Source of the DNA: Bradyrhizobium sp. Ec3.3
Lineage (GTDB): Bacteria > Pseudomonadota > Alphaproteobacteria > Rhizobiales > Xanthobacteraceae
Reading direction: 5' to 3'
Assembly (NCBI RefSeq): GCF_000472925.1
Contig: NZ_AXAS01000015.1
Location: 62,001 to 126,000 of the forward strand
Length of the DNA stretch: 64,000 nt
A program made the position numbers and the translations under genes. This document shows, piece after piece, positions 45,268 to 56,751 of the stretch. Every line of letters starts with the position of its first letter. Position 1 is the stretch's first letter. Below the pieces are notes generated by a model. It did not search any database and was not told the DNA's origin. It saw nothing but the letters and a program-made list of their open reading frames with translations.

Positions 45268-46020
45268 CTATTCCCCGTTCCAGCCGCAGGTCCTGAGCCG
45301 CTCCTGCATGTGCGGCGGGGCCGGCGCGACCACCCGCACCGGCTCCTTGTTGCGGGAGATCGGGACCACGATCTCGCGCGAATGCAGATGCAGCCGCGGC
45401 TCGCCGAAGCGCGGGCCGTTGCCGTAGATGTTGTCGCCGACGATCGGCCAGCCCTGCGCCGCGCAATGCACCCGCAATTGATGGGTGCGGCCCGTGACCG
45501 GTTCCATGGCAAGCCAGGTCAGGCCCTCGCCCCGCCCCATCACCTTCCAGTTGGTGACCGCTTTCTGGCCTTCCGGGTCCGGCTTCTGCCACCAGCCGCG
45601 CTCGGCATTGAGGCGCCCGAGCGGCAGGTCGATGGTGCCTTCGTCCTCGGCCGGTCCGCCCTCGACCACGGCCCAATAGGTCTTGCCGATCTTGCCGTGC
45701 TTGAACAGCAGGCCGAGCGAAGCGGTCGCCTTGCGATGACGCCCAAGCACGAGGCAGCCGGAGGTGTCCTTGTCCAGCCGGTGGGCCAGCACCGGCGGCC
45801 GTGGCAGGCCGAATCGCAGCGCGTCGAAGGATGCTTCCAGGTTCGCCCCGCCCTTGGGGCCGCGATGCACGGGAAGGCCCGCCGGCTTGTCGATCACCAG
45901 CATCAACCCGTCGCGGTGAAGCACGCGCGCCATGATTTCATCCGCAGTCAACTCGGGAACATCGAGCAATATCAGGACTTTCGTTGGAGACTTTCGTTTA
46001 GGAGCCGGAACGGCTAACAC
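45268..46020 (-). CDS. RluA-family RNA pseudouridine synthase
   Basis: 250-aa pseudouridine synthase. The catalytic Asp is in AHRLDKDTSGCLVLGRH, and motif I is LMLVIDKPAGLPVHRGP. LEPVTGRTHQLRVHCA (motif III-like, MEPVTGRTHQLRVHC) and GWPIVGDNIYGN complete the family set. The RNA target (23S or tRNA) cannot be assigned. There is no S4 domain. The GTG at 46020 gives a 29-residue basic lead; a TTG at 45951 or ATG at 45933 would be closer to the usual start. It is divergent from ftsY with six bases between starts if GTG is used. Confidence 0.88.
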   Translation of the reverse strand: MLAVPAPKRKSPTKVLILLDVPELTADEIMARVLHRDGLMLVIDKPAGLPVHRGPKGGANLEASFDALRFGLPRPPVLAHRLDKDTSGCLVLGRHRKATASLGLLFKHGKIGKTYWAVVEGGPAEDEGTIDLPLGRLNAERGWWQKPDPEGQKAVTNWKVMGRGEGLTWLAMEPVTGRTHQLRVHCAAQGWPIVGDNIYGNGPRFGEPRLHLHSREIVVPISRNKEPVRVVAPAPPHMQERLRTCGWNGE

Positions 46021-46026
46021 GCCACC

Positions 46027-46971
46027 ATGAACGATACCACTGACACCCCCAAACTGAGCTGGTGGCGACGCCTGTCCAACGGGCTGAAGCGCACGTCGGC
46101 CTCGCTCGGGACCGCGGTCGCCGATCTCGTCACCAAGCGCAAGCTCGACCGCGCCATGCTCGACGACATCGAGGACGTGCTGCTGCGCGCCGACCTCGGC
46201 ACCGAGGTTTCGGTGCGCATCACGGACGCGGTCGGCGCCGGACGTTACGACAAGGCGATCTCGGCGGATGAGGTGAAGGACGTCGTCGCCACAGAGGTCG
46301 AGAAGGTGCTGGTGCCGGTCGCAAAAGCGCTCGACATCGATGCGGCGAGAAAGCCCTTCGTCATCCTCGTGGTCGGCGTCAACGGCTCGGGCAAGACCAC
46401 GACCATCGGCAAGCTGTCGGCGAAATTCGCCTCCGAAGGCCGCAAGGTGATGCTGGCGGCCGGCGACACGTTTCGTGCCGCGGCGATCGAGCAGCTCAAG
46501 GTCTGGGGTGAGCGCACCAGGACGCCGGTGATATCAGGCGCGCAGGGCTCGGATTCGGCAAGCCTCGCTTTCAATGCGCTGACGGCGGCGAAGGAGCAGG
46601 CGATCGACGTGCTCCTGATCGACACCGCAGGCCGCTTGCAGAACAAAGCCGAGCTGATGAACGAGCTCGAGAAGGTCGTGCGCGTGATCCGCAAGGTGGA
46701 TAGCACGGCGCCGCATGCGGTGCTCCTGGTACTGGACGCCACCGTCGGCCAGAACGCGCTGTCGCAGGTCGAGGCGTTCCACCGCACGGCCGGTGTTACC
46801 GGCCTCGTGATGACGAAGCTCGACGGCACCGCGCGCGGCGGCATTCTGGTGGCGCTCGCCGAGAAGTTCAAGCTGCCGGTGCATTTCATCGGCGTCGGCG
46901 AAGGCGTCGACGATCTCGCGCCGTTCACCGCGCGCGATTTCGCCCGGGCGATCGCCGGAATTGAATCGTAG
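46027..46971 (+). CDS. ftsY: signal recognition particle receptor FtsY
   Basis: 314-aa SRP GTPase receptor at the membrane. N domain with LDRAMLDDIEDVLLRADLG. G1 VGVNGSGKTTTIGKLSAKF is at about residues 116-134, then AGDTFRAAAIEQL, IDTAGRLQNKAELMNEL and the G4 TKLDGTARGG. The N-terminal A region is very short, as common in alphaproteobacteria. Partner of Ffh (36.7 kb). Followed by yciB 126 bases on, with a repeat between. Confidence 0.97.
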   Translation: MNDTTDTPKLSWWRRLSNGLKRTSASLGTAVADLVTKRKLDRAMLDDIEDVLLRADLGTEVSVRITDAVGAGRYDKAISADEVKDVVATEVEKVLVPVAKALDIDAARKPFVILVVGVNGSGKTTTIGKLSAKFASEGRKVMLAAGDTFRAAAIEQLKVWGERTRTPVISGAQGSDSASLAFNALTAAKEQAIDVLLIDTAGRLQNKAELMNELEKVVRVIRKVDSTAPHAVLLVLDATVGQNALSQVEAFHRTAGVTGLVMTKLDGTARGGILVALAEKFKLPVHFIGVGEGVDDLAPFTARDFARAIAGIES

Positions 46972-46980
46972 GTTTCTCTC

Positions 46981-47080
46981 GTCATGCCCCGCGCAGGCGG
47001 GGCATCCAGTACGCCGCGCTATTGGTTGTCGATCGAAGCGCCTCGGAGTACTGGATCACCCGCTTTCGCGGGTGATGACG
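46981..47080. repeat. intergenic repeat GTCATGCCCCGC...GTGATGACG, copy 2
   Basis: GTCATGCCCCGCGCAGGCGG, GGCATCCAGTACGCCGCG, inverse AGTACTGGATCACCCGC. It lies between ftsY and yciB. Confidence 0.82.
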
Positions 47081-47097
47081 GCAACAAAGGTCAGGTA

Positions 47098-47700
47098 ATG
47101 GACAAGACCCAGCCGCATCCGCTGTTCAAGCTGGCAACCGAGCTCGGCCCGCTGCTCGTGTTTTTCTTCGTGAATTCGAGGTTCAATCTGTTCGCCGCGA
47201 CCGGCGCGTTCATGGTCGCCATCGTCGCGGCGATAATCGCCTCCTATGTGGTGACGCGGCACGTGCCGATCATGGCGCTGGTCACCGGCGCGATTGTGCT
47301 GGTGTTCGGCACACTGACGCTGGTGCTGCACGACGAGACCTTCATCAAGGTCAAGCCGACCATCATCTACGGGCTGTTCGCAGCCGTGCTCGGCGGCGGG
47401 CTGTTGTTCGGCCGCTCTTTCATCGCCATCATGTTCGACCAGATGTTCAACCTGACCCCGCAGGGCTGGCGCATCCTCACCTTCCGCTGGGCGCTGTTCT
47501 TTGCCGGCATGGCGGTGCTCAACGAAATCGTCTGGCGCACCCAGAGCACGGACTTCTGGGTCAACTTCAAGGTCTTTGGCGTGACGCCGCTGACGATGAT
47601 CTTCGCCATCGCGCAGATGCCGCTGACCAAGCGCTACCACATCGCGCCGGTCTCGCTGGAAGCGAGCGAGGCCGAAGCGGGGGATGTGAGGAAGAGGTAG
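47098..47700 (+). CDS. yciB: septation protein A family inner-membrane protein (YciB/IspZ)
   Basis: 200-aa protein with about six membrane helices. [21 protein letters not shown] at the N-terminus is the IspZ family start. [21 protein letters not shown] and the [20 protein letters not shown] block are conserved. The family takes part in cell division and envelope stability. ATG 47098 has AAAGG seven bases upstream; the open frame before it is repeat-derived. Confidence 0.93.
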   Translation: MDKTQPHPLFKLATELGPLLVFFFVNSRFNLFAATGAFMVAIVAAIIASYVVTRHVPIMALVTGAIVLVFGTLTLVLHDETFIKVKPTIIYGLFAAVLGGGLLFGRSFIAIMFDQMFNLTPQGWRILTFRWALFFAGMAVLNEIVWRTQSTDFWVNFKVFGVTPLTMIFAIAQMPLTKRYHIAPVSLEASEAEAGDVRKR

Positions 47701-47719
47701 GCTGGCCACACATTCAACT

Positions 47720-47821
47720 GTCATCGCCCGGCTTGACCGGGCGATCCAGTATTCCAGAGACGGCAGAGGGATACAGAGAAGCCGCGGTGTACTGGATGCC
47801 CCGGTCAAGCCGGGGCATGAC
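47720..47821. repeat. intergenic repeat GTCATCGCCCGGC...CCGGGGCATGAC, copy 3
   Basis: GTCATCGCCCGGCTTGACCG and the inverse CCCCGGTCAAGCCGGGGCAT at its end. It lies between the converging yciB and ccmG genes. Confidence 0.85.
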
Positions 47822-47854
47822 AGCGATATTGCTTCGCTGGTACCGACGACGGCG

Positions 47855-48448
47855 TCAGCTTCCCGCCTTCAACGCCTTCTCGAGCTGCGGCAGCAGCACG
47901 CTCTGCAAATTCTCCGGCGTGATCGGGCCGACCAGCTTGTAGACGATCTTGCCTTCGCGTCCCACGACGAAGGTCTCGGGCACGCCGTAGACGCCCCATT
48001 CGATCGAGGCGCGGCCGTTGGCATCGGTGCCGACGACGCCGAACGGATTGCCGTAGCGGCCGAGGAAGCGCCGCGCATTGTCGGGCGCATCCTTGTAGTT
48101 GATGCCGACGAGTTGGAAGCGCTTGTCCTTGGCGAGCTCGGTCAATAGCGGCGCCTCGTCGTGACACGGCACGCACCAGGACGCCCAGACATTGACCAGG
48201 CTGACCTTGCCCATGAACGCGGCCGGGTCGAGTCCCGGCACCTGCGCGCCGCCAACTTGCAGGCCATCGAGCGGCGGCAGCGTGGTCTGCGGCGCGGGCC
48301 GGCCGATCAGTGCCGAGGGAATGCGCGAGGGATCACCGCTGCCGAGCCGGAACCAGAACAGCAGCGCAAGGCAGATGAAGGCGAGCAGCGGCAGCACCAC
48401 CAGGAAGGTGCCGCGCGACGGCGTGGCGGAGGTCGAGTGCTCGCTCAT
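47855..48448 (-). CDS. ccmG: thiol:disulfide interchange protein CcmG/DsbE (cytochrome c maturation)
   Basis: 197-aa thioredoxin-like protein on the periplasmic side. It is anchored by an N-terminal helix (about residues 14-33) and reduces apocytochrome c cysteines before haem attachment. The redox pair is C92-V-P-C95 in [12 protein letters not shown]. Family-specific acidic segment [20 protein letters not shown] is present. Named cycY in Bradyrhizobium. Its start overlaps the ccmD stop by four bases. Confidence 0.95.
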   Translation of the reverse strand: MSEHSTSATPSRGTFLVVLPLLAFICLALLFWFRLGSGDPSRIPSALIGRPAPQTTLPPLDGLQVGGAQVPGLDPAAFMGKVSLVNVWASWCVPCHDEAPLLTELAKDKRFQLVGINYKDAPDNARRFLGRYGNPFGVVGTDANGRASIEWGVYGVPETFVVGREGKIVYKLVGPITPENLQSVLLPQLEKALKAGS

Positions 48449-48624
48449 CGCAGCTCCGTGGCACTGCGGCCCGAGCGGCGGGTGACGCCGCTCTTTTCCA
48501 GTTCGCGCAGGCGCTCTGTCTGGCTGCGATAGTCGATCGCGATCCAGCCGATCAGGATCGCCACCACGATGGCTACGGCGAGATAGGACGTCACGATGAA
48601 GGAGGCGTAGGGGCCGAGCGACAT
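48445..48624 (-). CDS. ccmD: haem exporter protein CcmD
   Basis: 59-aa small membrane protein with one helix ([20 protein letters not shown]) and a basic cytoplasmic tail ([14 protein letters not shown]), as in CcmD. It helps release holo-CcmE from CcmABC. ATG 48624 begins one base after the ccmC stop and its own stop overlaps ccmG, so translation is coupled. Known as cycX in Bradyrhizobium. Confidence 0.92.
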   Translation of the reverse strand: MSLGPYASFIVTSYLAVAIVVAILIGWIAIDYRSQTERLRELEKSGVTRRSGRSATELR

Positions 48625-48625
48625 G

Positions 48626-49417
48626 TTATGCGGCCCCAAATTCTTTTGACGCGTTTTCTTCACGCGAACCGGCGCCCACCTCGCTCGAAAACGCCATGCG
48701 GCTCGCCTGCATCATTTGCAGGGAGCGGACGCGGCGGCGCAAGATCTCGTTGCGCATCGCCGCCAGATGCAGCGTGACGAACAAGAGCGTGAACGCGACC
48801 GCCATCACCAGCAGCGGAATCAGGAACGATTTGTCGAGCGTCGAGCCGCCCATGCGCATCACCGAGGCCGGCTGGTGCAGCGTGTTCCACCAGTCGACCG
48901 AGAACTTGATGATCGGCAGGTTGATCGCGCCGACCAGCGTCAGCACCGCCGCGGCACGCGCCGCACGCGAGGGATCTTCCACCGCGCGCCACAGTGCCAT
49001 CAGGCCGAGATACATCAGGAACAGGATCAACACCGAGGTCAGCCGCGCGTCCCATTCCCAATAGGTGCCCCACATCGGCCGGCCCCACAGCGAGCCGGTG
49101 AGCAGCGCGAGGAAGGTGAAGGCGGCGCCGATTGGAGCGGCCGCTTTCGCGGCGACGTCGGCGAGCGGATGCCGCCACACCAGCGTGCCGAGCGAGGCCA
49201 CGCTCATGACGCCCCAGACGAACATCGACAGCCACGCATTGGGCACGTGGATGAACATGATCTTCACGGTGGCGCCCTGCTGATAGTCGTCGGGCGCCAG
49301 CGCCGACTGATAGAGGCCAAGCGCCAGCAGGATCACGGTCGCCCCCGCAAGCCACGGCAGCACGCGCGCCGTCAGCGCAAGGAACCGCGAGGGGTTGGCG
49401 AGGTCGATCAGCGTCAT
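48626..49417 (-). CDS. ccmC: haem exporter membrane protein CcmC
   Basis: 263-aa protein with six helices that presents haem to CcmE in the periplasm. The Trp-rich signature [20 protein letters not shown] lies about mid-protein, with haem-ligand His residues in [11 protein letters not shown] and [12 protein letters not shown] 49417 ([15 protein letters not shown]) has AGGTG just upstream. 77 bases separate it from the ccmB stop. Bradyrhizobium name: cycZ. Confidence 0.95.
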   Translation of the reverse strand: MTLIDLANPSRFLALTARVLPWLAGATVILLALGLYQSALAPDDYQQGATVKIMFIHVPNAWLSMFVWGVMSVASLGTLVWRHPLADVAAKAAAPIGAAFTFLALLTGSLWGRPMWGTYWEWDARLTSVLILFLMYLGLMALWRAVEDPSRAARAAAVLTLVGAINLPIIKFSVDWWNTLHQPASVMRMGGSTLDKSFLIPLLVMAVAFTLLFVTLHLAAMRNEILRRRVRSLQMMQASRMAFSSEVGAGSREENASKEFGAA

Positions 49418-49494
49418 GGTCACCTGATAATCATGGCAAGGGGCCGCAGGCAATCAGCACGAAAGTGCGAACCGAAAGTTGATCGGGGTCAAGA

Positions 49495-50163
49495 TCAGTC
49501 CAGTCCGTGCCGGAGGCTTGCGGCGGCCGCGAAGGGGCCGATCACCAGGCTGACGAGCGACAGCGCGCACAGGATCGAGAACGGCGCGCCGAACGACATT
49601 GGTCCGACGATCACGGCCTGGGAGGCCGCGACGCCGAAGATCAGCACCGGAATCGACAGCGGCAGCACCAGAACCGCCATCAGCAGCCCGCCGCGATGCA
49701 GCGTCACCGCCAGCGCCGCGCCGATCATGCCGGTGAAGGTCAGGGCCGGCGTTCCCGCCAGCAGGGTGAGGGCCACCGCGCCGGTTGCGACCATGTCGAG
49801 ATTGAGCAGGAGGCCGAGCACGGGGGTTGCGACGATCAGCGGCAGGCCGGCGGCCAGCCAATGCGCCAGTGCCTTGGCGGCGCAGGCCAGTTCCAGCGGC
49901 GTCCGGCTCATCGTGATCAGGTCGAGCGAGCCGTCCTCGTGGTCGGCCATGAAGAGACGGTCGAGGGTGAGCAGGCTCGCCAGCAGCGCCCCCAGCCACA
50001 GGATCGCCGGTCCCAGCCGCGACAACAGCGCCAGATCCGGCCCCACCGCGAACGGCATCAGCACCACCACGGTCAGGAAGAACAGCACCCCAATGAGCGC
50101 TCCGCCGCCGACCCGCAGGGCAATCCGGACATCGCGACGAATAAGGGCGGAGAGGGCGGTCAT
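49495..50163 (-). CDS. ccmB: haem exporter permease CcmB
   Basis: 222-aa permease with six hydrophobic helices; forms an ABC complex with CcmA and CcmC. FMADHEDGSLDLITMSRTPLE near residue 85 and GTPALTFTGMIGAALAV are family motifs. ATG 50163 (MTALSALIRRDVRIAL) is the standard N-terminus; the frame upstream is repeat sequence. A 301-bp repeat-filled gap separates it from ccmA, unusual for this normally compact operon. Bradyrhizobium name: cycW. Confidence 0.95.
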   Translation of the reverse strand: MTALSALIRRDVRIALRVGGGALIGVLFFLTVVVLMPFAVGPDLALLSRLGPAILWLGALLASLLTLDRLFMADHEDGSLDLITMSRTPLELACAAKALAHWLAAGLPLIVATPVLGLLLNLDMVATGAVALTLLAGTPALTFTGMIGAALAVTLHRGGLLMAVLVLPLSIPVLIFGVAASQAVIVGPMSFGAPFSILCALSLVSLVIGPFAAAASLRHGLD

Positions 50164-50218
50164 GGGGCGCCTCTTGTTGCGCAACGGACATCGCGATCGC
50201 GCCGCCCGGCCGGTGCGC

Positions 50219-50386
50219 TCCCTCCCCCCTTGCGGGGGAGGGTGGGGGAGGGGGGTAGCCCCGAGGAAGGTGCTCGTCGGCGGCGAAGCGCCAGCAACAG
50301 AGCGCCTGCCTCCCCAGCGCTCGACCCGATAGGCCGTGCCGTGTGGCACCCCCCTTCCTGACCCTCCCCCGAAAGGGGGGAGGGAA
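50219..50386. repeat. GC-rich intergenic repeat inside the ccmA-ccmB gap, copy 3 of the CTCCC...GGGAG family
   Basis: CCTCCCCCCTTGCGGGGGAG at one end and CCCCCGAAAGGGGGGAGGG at the other, with unrelated sequence between. It fills much of the ccmA-ccmB interval (50164-50464). Confidence 0.75.
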
Positions 50387-50464
50387 CGGAGAGGATGGAG
50401 CCTGGGCTCGAAGAAAGCCGAGAGCGCGGGGGACCAGAGCAGGAAAGCTGAGGCTGGTCGAACT

Positions 50465-51091
50465 TCACGCCACACCCCCGATCCGCAGCTCCCGCGCCTC
50501 GATCCCCAGCGGCATGTGGGTGGCGGCGATAATCATTCCTCCGCGTTCCAGGTGCTCCCGCATCAACCCGCAAAACATGTCCTGGCCGGCGGCGTCGAGC
50601 GCGGTGGTCGGCTCGTCCAGCAGCCAGACCGGGCGGCGGACCGTCAGCAGGCGGGCGAGCGAGAGGCGGCGGCGTTGGCCGGCGGAGAGGAACGCGGCCG
50701 GCAGATGGGCGGCGTGGTCGAGGCTGACGGTCGACAGGCTCTCGGCCCCGTCGAAGCGCTCGCCACCGAGAAAATCAGCCCAGAAAGCGAGGTTTTCCGC
50801 CACGCTCAGTGCCGGCTTCATCGCATCGCGATGGCCGAGATAATGACATTGTTCGGCGAGCGTCAGCTCGGCATCGCCGCCGGAAAGCTCGATCTTGCCC
50901 CCGGCCGGAACCAGCAGCCCCGCGATCAGCCGCAGCAGCGAGGTCTTGCCGGAGCCATTGCGCCCCACAACCGCCAGCGCCTCGCCGGAGGCGGCCACGA
51001 AATCGAGGCCGGCAAACACCTCGCGGCCGCCCCGCACGCATCTGATGCCACGCCCTGAGAGCTGCATGTCGCTTCTGGTCGACCCCGTCAC
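50465..51091 (-). CDS. ccmA: haem exporter ATP-binding protein CcmA
   Basis: 208-aa ABC ATPase of the CcmABCD haem-release complex. Walker [19 protein letters not shown] is near residues 41-58, the signature [15 protein letters not shown] near 133, and Walker [15 protein letters not shown] 51091 has GAGGG six bases upstream; ATG 51067 ([10 protein letters not shown]) is a possible start nearer the usual one. First gene of ccmA-B-C-D-G on the minus strand, divergent from acnA with 216 bases between. Bradyrhizobium name: cycV. Confidence 0.94.
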   Translation of the reverse strand: MTGSTRSDMQLSGRGIRCVRGGREVFAGLDFVAASGEALAVVGRNGSGKTSLLRLIAGLLVPAGGKIELSGGDAELTLAEQCHYLGHRDAMKPALSVAENLAFWADFLGGERFDGAESLSTVSLDHAAHLPAAFLSAGQRRRLSLARLLTVRRPVWLLDEPTTALDAAGQDMFCGLMREHLERGGMIIAATHMPLGIEARELRIGGVA

Positions 51092-51307
51092 CGCCGGCCC
51101 TCAAGAAAACTTGGGGTAGCGCAGCAGAATTTGAGGCTCCCGGATTGCTGCGGCACGATCGTCCTTGTGGCGGTGCGGTTAGAAAGCTTCTATAAGCCCG
51201 GAACTTGATGCAGCACTCCACTCGCTCCTGCAAGCGACCCCAGCCGGATTCGCTGACGGTGTTAAAGTACCCTCTGCCGGGTATAACTAACAATTGGGAT
51301 TTCCTAC

Positions 51308-54028
<2,721 letters not shown>

Positions 54029-54080
54029 GCGCGGATTTGTGAACGATGGCTCACTGCGAAGTGAGTAGAACGTTAAGCGA

Positions 54081-54106
54081 AGGCGGCCTATCAAGGGCCG
54101 CCTTTG
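54081..54106 (+). terminator. intrinsic terminator of acnA
   Basis: Stem AGGCGGCC / GGCCGCCT with a short loop and following TTTG, about 50 bases after the stop. Confidence 0.82.
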
Positions 54107-54265
54107 TTCGTTTGCGGTATGTTCCAGATGGGCTCGTCCAGCGAAAGGTTTTCGTCTCGGACGATGCGGGACGCACTGCGCGCGCAAGACTTATCCGTAA
54201 GACTACGGTGACCAACCGGCGAGAAGATTTCCCCTCGACATCAGCTAAGGTGTGCGGCGTTCAAC

Positions 54266-55054
54266 ATGACTATGATGGCCTCTAATCTGATTTCGCGATG
54301 GTCCGGTGCGATCTGGTCAGGTGCGATCTGGTCAAGTGCACTTGGCGTCTGCGCAATCATCGCGGTCGTCCGTCCCGCCCACGCCGATCCCCGCGCCGTC
54401 GTCGAGCTCTTCACCTCGCAAGGCTGCTCGTCCTGTCCGCCCGCCGACAAGATCATCGGCGAGCTCTCCAACGATCCCTCGATCATCGCGCTGAGCATGC
54501 CGATCGACTACTGGGACTATCTCGGCTGGAAGGACACGCTGGCGGACTCGCGCTTCTCGGCGCGGCAGCGCGCCTATTCGCGGATGCGCGGCGACCGCGA
54601 GGTCTACACGCCGCAGGTCGTGGTCAACGGCTCGGAGCATGTCATCGGCAGCGACCGCGCCGGCATCGAGAGCGCGATCGCAAAGACCGCCAAGGGCGAC
54701 AACGTGATGAGCGTGCCGGTGTCGATGTCGCTCGCAGGCAAGCAGCTCAATGTCTCGGTGGCCGCGAGCAAGGAGGCGGCGGTGTCGCATGGCGAGGTCT
54801 GGATCTGCTCGATCACCAAGGCGGTGCCGATCTCGATCAGCCGCGGCGAAAATCGCGGGCAGCAGATCACTTACCACAACGTGGTGCGCAACCTGCTGAA
54901 GGTCGGCGACTGGAACGGTACTCCGGAAAGCTGGACCGTGCCGCTGGAGAACCTCACGCGCGAGGGCGTCGATGGCGCGGTAGTCTATGTCCAGGACGGC
55001 AGCCGCGAGAAGCCGGGCCCGATGCTGGGCGCGGCGTACACGTCGCTGCATTGA
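54266..55054 (+). CDS. secreted DUF1223 protein with thioredoxin-like CxxC
   Basis: 262-aa exported protein of the DUF1223 family. Signal peptide about 1-41 (cleavage AHA-DP) contains an exact tandem GAIWS GAIWS. Mature VVELFTSQGCSSCPPADKIIGEL carries a CxxC in a thioredoxin-like position. PIDYWDYLGWKDTLAD and DREVYTPQVVVNG are conserved in the family. Predicted to be periplasmic and redox-active; the partner is unknown. The ATG has a weak ribosome binding site; M4 (54275) is an alternative. Confidence 0.85.
   Translation: MTMMASNLISRWSGAIWSGAIWSSALGVCAIIAVVRPAHADPRAVVELFTSQGCSSCPPADKIIGELSNDPSIIALSMPIDYWDYLGWKDTLADSRFSARQRAYSRMRGDREVYTPQVVVNGSEHVIGSDRAGIESAIAKTAKGDNVMSVPVSMSLAGKQLNVSVAASKEAAVSHGEVWICSITKAVPISISRGENRGQQITYHNVVRNLLKVGDWNGTPESWTVPLENLTREGVDGAVVYVQDGSREKPGPMLGAAYTSLH
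54305..54334 (+). repeat. 15-bp perfect tandem duplication inside a signal-peptide region
   Basis: GGTGCGATCTGGTCA occurs twice in frame, encoding GAIWS twice, followed by a partial third unit (AGTGC). Confidence 0.95.
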
Positions 55055-55097
55055 TTGCCGACTAAAGTCTCTCGTCCCTACCGCGTATCCGCTCTTG

Positions 55098-55210
55098 ATC
55101 CTCATGGTGAGGAGGCGCGTAGCGCCGTCTCGAACCATGTAGGCCCACGCTGAGGCAACTCGGCCTCGATCCTTCGAGACGCTTGCTGCGTAAGCTCCTC
55201 AGGATGAGGG
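55098..55210. repeat. imperfect palindrome CCTCATGGTGAGGAG...CTCCTCAGGATGAGG
   Basis: Ends CCTCATGGTGAGGAGGCGCG and AGCTCCTCAGGATGAGG with inner GTCTCGAACCATG and ATCCTTCGAGACGC. This is a single copy in the window, of a type common in Bradyrhizobium intergenic DNA. Confidence 0.75.
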
Positions 55211-55264
55211 GAGAAAATCTTTGGCGAGGAGAGAAAGTGCGTCGGCAGAAATGCCCCCACACAA

Positions 55265-55292
55265 CAAAAAAGGACCAACTCGCGTTGGTCCT
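55265..55292 (-). terminator. orphan minus-strand intrinsic terminator (possible small RNA 3' end)
   Basis: On the minus strand GGACCAAC-GCGA-GTTGGTCC is a perfect hairpin followed by TTTTTTG. No convincing coding region ends upstream of it on that strand. Just 5' of the hairpin (55300-55370) the minus strand can fold a GC-rich stem (GGCCCGGTCC with GGGATCGGGCC). The 55055-55639 interval therefore may encode an untranslated RNA. No protein-coding gene is supported in it. Confidence 0.6.
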
Positions 55293-55639
55293 CCTTCGTG
55301 CTAACAGGCCCGATCCCGACGACCCCGGGGGGCTGGGGGCTGAGGAATCCGGAACCGAAAGGACCGGGCCAACGCACACGAATCTTTTCGCAGTGCAGGG
55401 CGGCAGGCGCTAGGCGGAAAAGCGGCGAGACTATGATTCCTGCTAACGATCCCGTGACGGTATGTCGCGAGGGAGTTCCACAGCCAGGAGGTGTGTTTGC
55501 GGTGCGATGTGCAGCCGGGCGGTTGGGGCGCCCCTTGCGGCCGACAGCGGTTGGCGCAATCATGCAACTGTCATGATCCGCGGACGGGAACGGTTTCGCG
55601 ACCGCCGGTCATGCGTCAACGCGACAGGAGGCGCTGCCC

Positions 55640-56011
55640 ATGGGTCTGATGTCGGAGGATACCGATCCGAGCGAGCAGCGCGCAGTGGCGCGTAGCGCCG
55701 CTGCGAGTTCCCAACCGAGCCGGGTGACGTTCAACCGGCTCGAATTGCATCGCATCCTCAACCTCTATGGCCGCATGGTCGCCGACGGCGAGTGGCGGGA
55801 CTATGCCATCGACTTCCTGAAAGACCGCGCCGTATTCTCGGTCTATCGCCGCGCCTCCGAAGTGCCGCTTTACCGTATCGAGAAAGATCCGCGGCTCGCG
55901 CGCAAGCAGGGCATGTACAGCGTGATCTCGGCGACCGGCCTGATCCTGCGCCGCGGCCATGAGCTCGAGCGCGTGCTGCTGGTGATCGATCGGAAGCTGG
56001 CGGTGGTGTAG
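55640..56011 (+). CDS. DUF2794 domain-containing protein
   Basis: 123-aa cytosolic protein of the alphaproteobacterial DUF2794 family. FNRLELHRILNLYGRMVADGEWRDYAIDF is the family core and SVYRRASEVPLYRIEKDP with GMYSVISATGLILRRGHEL the conserved C-terminal half. No activity is known. ATG 55640 has AGGAGG eight bases upstream; an internal ATG four codons later (MSEDTD) is possible. Confidence 0.88.
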   Translation: MGLMSEDTDPSEQRAVARSAAASSQPSRVTFNRLELHRILNLYGRMVADGEWRDYAIDFLKDRAVFSVYRRASEVPLYRIEKDPRLARKQGMYSVISATGLILRRGHELERVLLVIDRKLAVV

Positions 56012-56162
56012 CCCAACGCCGTCATTCCGGGGCGATGCGAAGCATCGAACTATGGTGCGCAATTGCGCACCTGAGAATCTCGAGCCGCATTCACCACTTC
56101 TGGATTGGTTCGCGCTGGCGCGCGCCCCCTTTGCACAATTGCGCAAAGTGCATTGACAAACG

Positions 56163-56693
56163 CTACTTCTCCGGCACGCTCGTTGCGCCTTCACCGAGGT
56201 CGCGCTGCATCATCACCGTGTCCAGCCAGCGGCCGAACTTCAGGCCGACATTGGGGTGCGTGCCGATCATGTTGAAGCCGGCGCTGGTGTGCACGGCGAT
56301 CGAGCCGGCATTGGCGGAGTCGCCGATCACGGCGATCATCTGGCGGAAGCCGCGCGCCTCGCATTCGACGATCAGCCGCTGCAACAGCGCCGAGCCGATG
56401 CCGCGGCGATGGAACGACGGCTCGAGATAGATCGAGTTCTCGACCGTGAAGCGATAGGCCGGCCGCGGCCGGTAGGCGCCGGCATAGGCGTAGCCGGCAA
56501 TGCGGCCATCGAGCACGGCGACGAAATAGGGGTAGCCGCCATCCGTCAGCGCCGTGTAGCGGCGCGTCATCTCGGCGAGGTCGGGCGGTTCGAGTTCGAA
56601 GGTCGCCGTGCCGCGGCGCACGGCGTGCTCGTAGATGGCGGTAATGGCGGGAAGGTCGGCCTCGGTTGTGGGCCTGATTTCAGGTGCGGACAT
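56163..56693 (-). CDS. GNAT family N-acetyltransferase (phosphinothricin/methionine-sulfone type)
   Basis: 176-aa acetyl-CoA-dependent acyltransferase. EIRPTTEADLPAITAIYEHAV is the N-terminal strand-helix. The CoA-binding motif A is IYLEPSFHRRGIGSALLQRLI (R-G-I-G-S). AVIGDSANAGSIAVHTSAGF follows. The FELEPPDLAEMTRRYTAL and GYAYAGAYRPRPAYRFTVE segments match phosphinothricin acetyltransferase-like enzymes, which often act on methionine sulfone or sulfoximine. ATG 56693; the upstream frame runs into a repeat. Monocistronic. Confidence 0.88.
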   Translation of the reverse strand: MSAPEIRPTTEADLPAITAIYEHAVRRGTATFELEPPDLAEMTRRYTALTDGGYPYFVAVLDGRIAGYAYAGAYRPRPAYRFTVENSIYLEPSFHRRGIGSALLQRLIVECEARGFRQMIAVIGDSANAGSIAVHTSAGFNMIGTHPNVGLKFGRWLDTVMMQRDLGEGATSVPEK

Positions 56694-56751
56694 GGGGGCG
56701 AGATTAGAAGCTTCGTCCGGCGGCGGAAAGAGGCATTGGCGCTTCCACATA

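Noticed and set aside
45268..46026. Shared bidirectional promoter between the RluA-type gene and ftsY with only six bases between starts
   Set aside because: The GTG start of the synthase is uncertain; a start 69-87 bases further in would leave a normal promoter interval.
48716..50332. Plus-strand open frame of more than 500 codons across the ccm genes
   Set aside because: Antisense to ccmC and ccmB, and runs through an intergenic repeat; low-complexity Arg/Gln/His composition.
54046..54285. 79-codon plus-strand frame between acnA and the DUF1223 gene
   Set aside because: It spans the acnA terminator hairpin, has no ribosome binding site or recognisable segment, and overlaps the next gene's start.
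55102..55563. Overlapping minus-strand frames of 153 and 88 codons
   Set aside because: They cover a palindromic repeat and the orphan terminator, have Pro/Arg-rich random composition and no good start site.
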